This document shows, piece after piece, positions 1 through 5,486 of a stretch of DNA of 5,486 bases; position 1 is the stretch's first letter; every line of letters begins with the position of its first letter. The DNA is from an uncultured Pseudomonadales bacterium. GTDB lineage: Bacteria; Pseudomonadota; Gammaproteobacteria; Pseudomonadales; IMCC2047. The stretch spans positions 1-5,486 of the forward strand of contig CAMYKE010000305.1 of the NCBI GenBank assembly GCA_947258895.1, in the 5' to 3' direction. The notes beneath the pieces were generated by a model. The model made no database searches, was not told the DNA's origin, and saw nothing but the letters and a program-made list of their open reading frames with translations. Position numbers and translations under genes: made by a program.

Positions 1-1649
1 GATATGAGAAAGACTTTCTCTTGAGCGAGGCGGAACAATACACCACCCGAATGGCCGCTGAACAGCAAGCCTTTGCAAAACTTTTGAAGGCCGCGAAACT
101 CCCTGCCGCTCGCAAGGCCGAAATCAATGATCTCATGCTGGGCTACTACAAACGATTCCGGCAAATGGTAGACGGGATCAACCAGCTTAGAGCGAATCAG
201 CACAAAGCGGTTGATGCAGCAGAGGCGATGCTTCCGGTGCTGTATCAGGCCGTGAATACTACCAAGAGTCTGCTGCTGGACAATGAGTCGCAGATAGCCG
301 TTCAACGGACACAACTCTCGATAGTCCTTGTTAGTATTCTACTCTTGACAGCTGCGCTGACGGGCGGTGCCCTGTTCCTTCTGGCGCGCGGTATTATCGG
401 AAACTTGAGGCATTTGCAGAAGACAATCCAAGAGGTAGCCGAGGGCAATACGGACGCCCGCGCGCACCTGAGCAGCGGCGATGAGCTCGGTCAACTGGCT
501 GACGTCTTCGATAATCTTCTCGACGAACGCGTGACGCAAATGGCCGAAGCTGAGAAGGAAAACGAGCGGCTCAATAACTCTATCATCGAGCTCATACGAG
601 CGGTGGCTCAAATCAGCCAGAAAGACTTCACGGTCAAGGCTCCTGTGACCGAGGACGTGACCGGTGCGATCGGCGACGCGCTTAATCTGCTAACCACGGA
701 GACATCTGATATTTTGCAACAGGTAACTCAGGTTTCACGTGAGGTTTCAGCAGCATCGAGGAAGGCAAAGACCATATCCGATACCGTAACAACGATTACA
801 AATAACGAACGACTGAAAGTGCAAAAGAGCTTTCAAGAGCTGGAGGTGTCGGCGAACAGGATGAACCAGATCGCAGAGATGGCTCAAACCGCCAGCTCAA
901 CCGCTGACAAAGCGATTCAAACAACCGAGACGGCGCGAGAGACGGTAACGAGTACCGTGACCGGCATTAACACTATTCGTGACACCATCCGCGAAACGGA
1001 AAAACGTCTCAAGCGGCTGGGTGATCGCTCTCAGGAAATAACCGGCGTTGTCAACCTTATCAACAACATCGCTGAACGTACGCATATCCTGGCGTTGAAC
1101 GCCAGTATGCACGCCGCGTCGGCGGGTGAAGCGGGACGCGGATTCGCTGTGGTTGCAGACGAGGTCCAGCGGTTGGCTGAAAATGCCCGCGAGGCTACCT
1201 CCGAAATTGCGACCTTGGTAAATAACATCCGGGTTGAGACGGCGGACACGGTAACGACTATGAATACGGTGATCAGCCAAGTGGCGGACGGAACGCGACT
1301 GGCTCAAGAGGCCGGTGAGCGAATGCAAAGCACGCAGCTGGCAACAACTGAGTTGGTCGAATCGGTGCAGAAGATCGCTGCCGAGTCAAGTGCGCAGGCG
1401 CGCCTCAGTAACGAATTGCGCGAACAGGCGCGTGAAATTGAAGCGAGCACTCAGGAGACGAGTAAAGGTATGAAAATGCAGGCCGCGCAGACTAACCGCC
1501 TGGTGCTGTTTGCGGCCAAACTCGTGCAAGCGGTCGCGGTGTTCAATCTGCCTCAACAGGCCGTGACGTCTGACTCCGACTCGATATCCGCTGTAGCGGA
1601 GAACGCGGATAAGAATCTGCCTGAAACACCCATGCGGGAAGCCATCTGA
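1..1649 (+). CDS. Methyl-accepting chemotaxis protein, PilJ-like cytoplasmic part, 5' truncated by window edge
   Basis: Transmembrane chemoreceptor that would control a CheA kinase through a CheW adaptor. The frame is open to the left edge; the first complete codon is at 3. The TTG at 21 is internal, because the codons before it read YEKDFLL, a motif typical of helical-bundle (HBM/4HB-like) sensor domains. The true start and first membrane helix lie upstream. Numbering from TTG 21: end of the helical sensor to about 98; membrane helix about 99-122 (315-386); HAMP about 122-174; a second HAMP-like stretch of the PilJ-like type, about 185-235, containing [10 protein letters not shown]; then the MCP coiled coil. 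The hairpin tip at about 348-380 reads [11 protein letters not shown], then [10 protein letters not shown], then [11 protein letters not shown]. The [11 protein letters not shown] core is canonical, the part before it divergent. The protein ends in PMREAI with no NWETF-like CheR tether. The kinase gene follows after 71 bases, probably in the same operon. The MCP assignment is certain; ligand and exact orthology are unknown. Confidence 0.96.
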   Translation, partial: YEKDFLLSEAEQYTTRMAAEQQAFAKLLKAAKLPAARKAEINDLMLGYYKRFRQMVDGINQLRANQHKAVDAAEAMLPVLYQAVNTTKSLLLDNESQIAVQRTQLSIVLVSILLLTAALTGGALFLLARGIIGNLRHLQKTIQEVAEGNTDARAHLSSGDELGQLADVFDNLLDERVTQMAEAEKENERLNNSIIELIRAVAQISQKDFTVKAPVTEDVTGAIGDALNLLTTETSDILQQVTQVSREVSAASRKAKTISDTVTTITNNERLKVQKSFQELEVSANRMNQIAEMAQTASSTADKAIQTTETARETVTSTVTGINTIRDTIRETEKRLKRLGDRSQEITGVVNLINNIAERTHILALNASMHAASAGEAGRGFAVVADEVQRLAENAREATSEIATLVNNIRVETADTVTTMNTVISQVADGTRLAQEAGERMQSTQLATTELVESVQKIAAESSAQARLSNELREQAREIEASTQETSKGMKMQAAQTNRLVLFAAKLVQAVAVFNLPQQAVTSDSDSISAVAENADKNLPETPMREAI

Positions 1650-1701
1650 CCGTCTCGGTCGCCGCACCTGCGGACTGGACCAGCGATTTAGGTTATCGAC
1701 C

Positions 1702-1715
1702 AGGGGACAAGTGAG
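1702..1715 (+). promoter_or_regulatory. Candidate ribosome binding site for the kinase ORF starting at 1721
   Basis: The purine-rich AGGGG at 1702-1706 lies 14 bases before the ATG at 1721, farther than usual. A weaker GTGAG at 1711-1715 lies 5 bases before it. Either could pair partly with the 16S rRNA 3' end. No better start is seen nearby, and this one places the start a few residues before the first helical repeat of the kinase. The rest of the 71-base gap (1650-1720) shows no convincing promoter or terminator. Confidence 0.4.
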
Positions 1716-1720
1716 ACATC

Positions 1721-2491
1721 ATGCGTACGCCGAACCCAGCGGTATGTGTCGTCGATGAGGAGCTCGAGGAGCTTGTTTGCTTTTTAGCCTCACTCGTTTC
1801 CGTCAATGCAAACGATGATCAGTCTAGCTTCGGTCTTGAGACCCTGGAGCAGTTTGCGAGTGGGGCGCTAGATCTCGGCAACGTCGCCGGTCGTAAGGGA
1901 CTTGATGGACTGCAAGGGGTGTGTTCTTTGCTTCAGAGCGACTTGGCCCGTCTTGCCGAGCAGGCGGAGCCTGCTTCTGCCGTTCAGCGCGAATGGCTTA
2001 GCGCGTGGCCGTCTTTGGTGCTGGATTATTTGAACACACCCTGTGACCCTCAGCACGGTTTGGCCATGGTGCAGCACCTGCAAAGTCCGGGCTGGAAACC
2101 AGACCGGTCCGACCAGGAGGTCATTGAATTACAGGAATGGTTTGTGCTGCAAGCCATCGAATCGGAACCCGGAATCGAACCGGATGTATCGCACGCCGTT
2201 GCAGATAAGACTCAGGAAGATTGTGCCGGAACTCGACGAGGCGGCACAGGAGTTAGTAGATCTGTTACGTGCAGAGCTTGCCGAGATTGTAGTGGTTCGA
2301 GAAGAACTGGTGAGGCCGATAGTCGCTCAAGAGAGCGCACACGCCAATCGCCTGCAAGCGCTCGAGCAGTATGCCGAACGGGCACAACGCATCAGTTCGG
2401 CGGCCGAGTTGGTGGGCCTCGCGGGTTTACATCAGAGTGTCGTACAGATCCATACGAATTTAGTGATGTTCGCCGAGCAAGAGCCCGCTGA
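1721..2491 (+). CDS. N-terminal part of a frameshifted ChpA/PilL-like hybrid CheA kinase (first degenerate Hpt-like repeat)
   Basis: Reads from ATG 1721 to a stop at 2489-2491 (256 codons). Only the first ~165 codons (to about 2215) look like genuine protein: a helical domain with the segment LEQFASGALDLGNV and a WPSLVLDYL block, matching a second copy of the domain that begins at 2361 in another frame. After about 2216 the translation turns Arg/Ser/Gly/Cys-rich, as expected when real coding DNA is read in the wrong frame. I therefore treat this as the amino end of the kinase that continues in the frame ending at 5051, not as a separate gene. Read literally, it would make a 256-residue protein with about 90 aberrant residues and no catalytic domain. 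The repeat is Hpt-like in pattern but lacks the phosphorylatable His of an HxxKG motif, so a structural or docking role is inferred. It follows the receptor gene by 71 bases. Confidence 0.75.
   Translation: MRTPNPAVCVVDEELEELVCFLASLVSVNANDDQSSFGLETLEQFASGALDLGNVAGRKGLDGLQGVCSLLQSDLARLAEQAEPASAVQREWLSAWPSLVLDYLNTPCDPQHGLAMVQHLQSPGWKPDRSDQEVIELQEWFVLQAIESEPGIEPDVSHAVADKTQEDCAGTRRGGTGVSRSVTCRACRDCSGSRRTGEADSRSRERTRQSPASARAVCRTGTTHQFGGRVGGPRGFTSECRTDPYEFSDVRRARAR
1844..2143 (+). repeat. Protein-level repeat, copy 1 (degenerate Hpt-like helical domain)
   Basis: Codes for 100 residues beginning LEQFASGALD, in the frame of ATG 1721. It aligns without gaps to the 100 residues coded by 2361-2660, with about 30 identities by hand count. 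Shared anchors are LEQ, GLxGL, LAEQ/FAEQ, WPxLxLxYLxT and a later P-W pair. Homology is clear only at protein level; there is no obvious nucleotide repeat. Confidence 0.75.
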
Positions 2492-5051
2492 GATTAGCGG
2501 CGCTCGTTCGATCCTGGAAAACTGGCCTGTTCTTGCACTGGGATACCTGCAAACGATCCATGACCGGCGTGCCAGCGAGTCTTTGGTCGACGGCTTGTGT
2601 GATCCTCGATGGCCACATCCGTTGTCCAAAGAGGGAGCGCTCCCACTCATCGATCTACTGTCGAGTCCCATCGTTTCGACCGAGGATCACGTCCATACTC
2701 GGGAGCAACAGGCCACGCCCGAAGATGTGCTGCTGGATATTCAGGGAGATGTGAACCAGGATTTGCTGGACAGTCTATTGAGCGAGTTGCCGTTGCAGAC
2801 AGAAGAGTTTACAGCCGCCATACAGAACGTAATCAACGGCGGGCTCGTCAGCGATTTGGACGTTGCGCAACGTATTGCGCATACCCTGAAAGGTTCCGGC
2901 AACCTGGCTGGTGTGCGGGGAATCGCCAACCTGACGCACCATCTTGAGGACATACTGGAGTCACTCTCCAAACACGAGACGCTACCGCCACGCGGCCTGG
3001 CGGACACCCTGATGAACGCGGCGGACTGTCTCGAGGCCATGAGTGAGGCGTTACTCGGTGTCGGTGCACCTCCTTCCGACGCGATCGACGTGCTGCAAGA
3101 AGTGCTGGACTGGGCGAACCTAATCGACCGGGAAGGTATTTCCAAGGACGAGCAGGTGGTTATCCAAGGCAAGTCGAGCGAAAAACCCGTTGCTGCCGAA
3201 CCGGGAGGCTCTACGCAGATCACACGCCCGGATTCCGCGGCTAAAGAAACCATGTTGCGAATTCCGCCCGCATTGGCGGATAGCATGTTACGACTCGCCG
3301 GGGAGAGCATCATCTCGAATGGTCAAGTTCAGGAGCAAGTTCATCGCACGATTGAACGCGTGAAATTCCTGCGTGCCCAGAACCAGCTCGTGCGACAACT
3401 CGTCAGCGAGATCGAGCAACTCGTGGATATCCGCGGCATAACGGCACAAACGAATGAGAGCACTCAACACAGCGAGTTCGATGCTCTGGAGATGGATCAA
3501 TACAGCAAGCTGCACACGGTAACCCATCGGCTGCTGGAAGCGACAACTGACGTTAGCGAGTTGACTCAGACGGTTGCCGAGCAGCTGCTTGAATTGGATA
3601 AGGTAGCGGGCGATCAGGGACGGATCCACCATGAAAATCAGGAAATCGTGCTCAGAACGCGCATGCTGCCCGTCAAAACCTTTGTCCCACGCTTGGAGCG
3701 CAGCGTGCGACAGGCAGCCCGGCTTACTGCCAAGGGTGTCAACCTGCATGTCGTTGGAGTCGACACGCTGATGGACAGCGAAGTCATAAACGATCTCATG
3801 GATCCGCTGATGCATATATTGCGCAACGCAGTGGATCACGGAATCGAATCGCCGGAGATTCGCCAAGCCCAGGGCAAGGACCCGACGGGAAGGATAGAGC
3901 TCGAATTCACTCGCGCGGGCGATCGCCTCAGCGTAGCTTGCCGTGACGATGGTAAGGGACTGGACTTTGCGGCCATTCGCCGAGTAGCGGAAGAACGCGG
4001 CCTTGTGGCGACAGACAAAGTGTTGACCGAGACCGAGTTGAGTCGGCTGATACTTGTTTCGGGCTTTTCTACTCGTTCGCAGGTTACGCAGGTATCTGGC
4101 CGCGGCGTCGGGATGGATGTCGTTCACACGCGTATACAAGAGATGAAGGGAAGTCTACGTATCAGCTCCCAACCCGGTAGGGGTACCCTGTTGGAGCTGG
4201 GCTTGCCGGTCACGCTGCTGGCAGCGCACGCGTTGCTCGTGCGCATCGGTGGGCAAGTCCTGGCGCTCTCCAATCGCGGCGTGGAAGAGATCTTTTACCC
4301 TGGTGCGGGTGCGCTTCGAAAAATGGGATCAAAGGCCGTGTATCTTATCGGCGATAACGCCTATGAGGCCCGTTACCTTGACGTTATGCTCAATCTTCCA
4401 TCGGATCAGCAGGATGAAGAGCGACAGTCCAACCCGGTGCTGTTGATAGAGGGCGAGAGCGGGACCAAGACCGCAATCCTAGTCCAAGAGGTACTCGACA
4501 GTCGAGATCTCGTCGTGAAACCCCTGGGTCAGTACGTGCCCTATGTGAGGGGCGTTATGGGTGGAGCCATACTGGGTGATGGCAGTGTGACACCGGTATT
4601 GGACCTTCCAGAGCTTTTACAGACGCAAAAAGTGGTACCCCAGATCGTGCGGACGAGCGGTGCGCAGGCGAAAGACGCGACGCGCGCTTTGCCGACGGTG
4701 TTGGTAGTGGACGACTCACTGAGTGCGCGACGCTCAGTAGCCCAGTTCGTCCGTGACCTGGGGTATGAAGTGCGAACCGCACAAGATGGTTTCGAGGCTA
4801 TCGCTCTGATCGAGGATACGCGCCCGGATATTATTCTGGCTGATCTGGAGATGCCCCGAATGAATGGACTGGAACTTACATCCCACCTAAGGGCGCAGGA
4901 GGAGACCAGGGATATTCCGGTAATCATGATTACGTCGCGCTCAACCGAAAAGCACCGCGAGCAGGCGGATAGAGCGGGTGTCACGGCATATGTGACCAAG
5001 CCGTTCTCGGAAGAGGTGCTACTGCAGCATATTGGAACGGCTTTGGGTTGA
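2184..5051 (+). CDS. Hybrid CheA-type histidine kinase/response regulator (ChpA/PilL-like): Hpt - HATPase - CheW - receiver
   Basis: Central kinase of the pathway: autophosphorylates on an Hpt histidine and passes phosphate to receivers. Numbered from ATG 2184 (955 aa): helical Hpt-like repeat 2, about 16-160; canonical Hpt, about 189-293, with AHTLKGSGNLAG and phospho-acceptor His233 (codon 2880-2882); ChpA-type dimerisation/linker region, about 358-543, including FDALEMDQYSKL and RTRMLPVKTFVPRL; HATPase, about 532-673, with N box LRNAVDHG (Asn548), DDGKGLD (588-594), GFSTRS and SGRGVGMD; CheW domain, about 677-815; receiver, about 837-955, with Asp843/Asp844, phospho-acceptor Asp887 in ADLEMPRMNG, Thr917 and Lys939 in TKPF. 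All key residues are present. The start is uncertain. ATG 2184 has no good ribosome binding site, the frame is open back to GTG 2043, and the N-terminus almost certainly lies at 1721 in another frame, giving about 1109 aa if a single base is skipped. The adaptor gene follows two bases after the stop. Function is confident; the ChpA-like subtype is an inference from domain layout. Confidence 0.93.
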   Translation: MYRTPLQIRLRKIVPELDEAAQELVDLLRAELAEIVVVREELVRPIVAQESAHANRLQALEQYAERAQRISSAAELVGLAGLHQSVVQIHTNLVMFAEQEPAEISGARSILENWPVLALGYLQTIHDRRASESLVDGLCDPRWPHPLSKEGALPLIDLLSSPIVSTEDHVHTREQQATPEDVLLDIQGDVNQDLLDSLLSELPLQTEEFTAAIQNVINGGLVSDLDVAQRIAHTLKGSGNLAGVRGIANLTHHLEDILESLSKHETLPPRGLADTLMNAADCLEAMSEALLGVGAPPSDAIDVLQEVLDWANLIDREGISKDEQVVIQGKSSEKPVAAEPGGSTQITRPDSAAKETMLRIPPALADSMLRLAGESIISNGQVQEQVHRTIERVKFLRAQNQLVRQLVSEIEQLVDIRGITAQTNESTQHSEFDALEMDQYSKLHTVTHRLLEATTDVSELTQTVAEQLLELDKVAGDQGRIHHENQEIVLRTRMLPVKTFVPRLERSVRQAARLTAKGVNLHVVGVDTLMDSEVINDLMDPLMHILRNAVDHGIESPEIRQAQGKDPTGRIELEFTRAGDRLSVACRDDGKGLDFAAIRRVAEERGLVATDKVLTETELSRLILVSGFSTRSQVTQVSGRGVGMDVVHTRIQEMKGSLRISSQPGRGTLLELGLPVTLLAAHALLVRIGGQVLALSNRGVEEIFYPGAGALRKMGSKAVYLIGDNAYEARYLDVMLNLPSDQQDEERQSNPVLLIEGESGTKTAILVQEVLDSRDLVVKPLGQYVPYVRGVMGGAILGDGSVTPVLDLPELLQTQKVVPQIVRTSGAQAKDATRALPTVLVVDDSLSARRSVAQFVRDLGYEVRTAQDGFEAIALIEDTRPDIILADLEMPRMNGLELTSHLRAQEETRDIPVIMITSRSTEKHREQADRAGVTAYVTKPFSEEVLLQHIGTALG
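2198..2222 (+). other. Frame disruption within the kinase gene (one extra base, or two missing)
   Basis: Upstream the genuine protein is read in the frame of 1721 and fades after VADKTQ (ends at 2215). Downstream it is read in the frame of 5051 and begins by about KIVPELDEAAQEL (from 2217). Reading Gln 2213-2215, Glu 2216-2218, skipping base 2219, then Ile 2220-2222 would join them. The exact base cannot be fixed from one sequence. There is no long homopolymer, no stop codon in the first frame here and no recognisable slippery site, so a programmed +1 shift is not supported. Confidence 0.8.
2361..2660 (+). repeat. Protein-level repeat, copy 2 (degenerate Hpt-like helical domain)
   Basis: Codes for 100 residues beginning LEQYAERAQR, in the frame ending at 5051, matching 1844-2143 without gaps. 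It contains QRISSAAELVGLAG, which resembles the QRIAHTLKGSGNLAG block of the canonical Hpt farther on (2868-2912) with a one-residue gap, but has Ser/Ala where the Hpt has the phospho-acceptor His. It is therefore probably a degenerate Hpt fold that cannot be phosphorylated. Confidence 0.75.
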
Positions 5052-5053
5052 GA

Positions 5054-5486
5054 ATGATTAACCGACCCGTTAATTCATCAACAAGCATCCTCGGATGCGA
5101 CGCCGACCTGGCACTTCTATCCATGGATGGCCTCAAGTTAGTGCTGCCGCAAAGCGCGATACAGAGTATCGAACCAGTGCTGGATGTCGAGGAATGTGAC
5201 GAGACTGCAGCCATAGCGGGATTCCTTGTTTTCGAGGGAGAGCGGCGGCCCGTCCATTGTCTTAGCAAAGACTTCACGGCCTTGCAAAGGATGCCGGAGG
5301 CTCGCCGGGTATGTGTGGTGCTCAGTTCGGCGCAGGGATATTTTTGTTTGCTTTGCGACAGCGTGCGGCTGCTGAAGCGCGAACACGCGAAAATGACGCC
5401 GTTGCCGGCCTGCATGGACACCGAAAACAGTCCGTTTCAAGGTCTGGCCATTCTTGACCAAGGGATGGGCTGTTTGAGTTCAGTCG
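5054..5486 (+). CDS. CheW-like chemotaxis adaptor, 3' truncated by window edge
   Basis: Open from ATG 5054 to the right edge (144 codons, no stop). The start is two bases after the kinase stop (5049-5051), implying translational coupling; there is no strong ribosome binding site of its own. The translation fits a divergent CheW beta-barrel: a strand with LKLVLPQSAIQSIEPV near 27-42, a FLVFEGERRPVHCLSKDF stretch near 57-74 matching the CheW segment before the 'vidl' region, then RRVCVVLSSAQGYFCLLCDSV near 84-104, corresponding to the CheW 'vvv...gllvDsV' core. CheW proteins link receptors to CheA, and ChpC/PilI-type adaptors are known beside ChpA-like kinases, so the context supports the call. 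Eight cysteines in 144 residues (15, 48, 69, 87, 98, 101, 120, 140) are unusual. An alternative is a stand-alone CheW-like domain that no longer bridges receptor and kinase. Confidence 0.75.
   Translation, partial: MINRPVNSSTSILGCDADLALLSMDGLKLVLPQSAIQSIEPVLDVEECDETAAIAGFLVFEGERRPVHCLSKDFTALQRMPEARRVCVVLSSAQGYFCLLCDSVRLLKREHAKMTPLPACMDTENSPFQGLAILDQGMGCLSSV

Noticed and set aside
21..23. TTG 21 as the receptor start
   Set aside because: The frame is open to the left edge, and the codons before it form a conserved sensor motif; a start here would also lose the first membrane helix.
1662..1673. Inverted repeat CCGCACCTGCGG between receptor and kinase as a terminator
   Set aside because: The stem is only five pairs with a two-base loop, and no T tract follows.
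1678..1703. Direct repeat GACCAG (1678-1683 and 1698-1703) as an operator
   Set aside because: Six-base repeats 20 bases apart occur easily by chance, and no promoter is seen beside them.
2043..2183. GTG 2043 as the start of the long kinase ORF
   Set aside because: The 47 residues it adds (rich in Cys, Asn, Arg and Trp) are out-of-frame readings of repeat 1, which is genuine in the other frame.
2198..2222. Programmed +1 ribosomal frameshift
   Set aside because: There is no in-frame stop at the junction, no CUU-UGA-like slippery codon and no spaced Shine-Dalgarno stimulator, so a mutation or sequence error is simpler.
3288..4139. Long minus-strand ORF (283 codons) opposite the kinase
   Set aside because: It lies wholly over the dimerisation and HATPase regions, whose plus-strand motifs are unmistakable, and its translation shows no recognisable domain.
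4981..5461. Minus-strand ORFs of 107 and 146 codons at the right end
   Set aside because: The plus strand there encodes the end of the receiver and a CheW-like protein that continues past the edge; the antisense translations look like shadows.

Overview
The window holds three consecutive plus-strand genes of one bacterial chemosensory pathway: a membrane chemoreceptor (5' end cut off), a large hybrid CheA-type histidine kinase with a C-terminal receiver, and a divergent CheW-like adaptor (3' end cut off). Gene order and domain details, especially the region between the Hpt and ATPase domains of the kinase and the second cytoplasmic module of the receptor, resemble the PilJ - ChpA/PilL - CheW-like part of type IV pilus ('Tfp' or alternative-function) chemosensory clusters of Gammaproteobacteria and Betaproteobacteria. 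Balanced to moderately GC-rich coding DNA fits such a host, but nothing here fixes genus or species.

Layout: 1-1649 receptor, with the frame open through the left edge; 1650-1720 a 71-base gap with a weak ribosome binding site and no terminator; 1721-5051 the kinase locus; 5054-5486 the adaptor, starting two bases after the kinase stop and still open at the right edge. All three are probably one operon. No RNA gene, mobile element, CRISPR array or terminator is visible.

The main anomaly is in the kinase. Its first ~165 codons (from 1721) and the remainder (to 5051) are in different reading frames, and the switch lies at about 2198-2222. The two parts belong together. Each carries one copy of a ~100-residue helical repeat, and the copies align without gaps at about 30% identity (hand count), yet sit 517 bases apart, which is 172 codons plus one base. 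Removing one base would restore a protein of about 1109 residues: degenerate Hpt-like repeat 1, degenerate repeat 2, canonical Hpt, ChpA-type dimerisation region, HATPase, CheW domain, receiver. This is either a real disabling or phase-switching mutation or a one-base sequence error. The part after the shift keeps every catalytic module.

Expected working: the receptor senses through a helical-bundle domain outside the membrane and, via its cytoplasmic hairpin and a CheW-type adaptor, controls autophosphorylation of the kinase. Phosphate then passes from the Hpt histidine to the fused receiver or to separate response regulators encoded outside the window. I see no evidence for a wholly new system. 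This is a recognisable chemosensory cluster with several unusual details.
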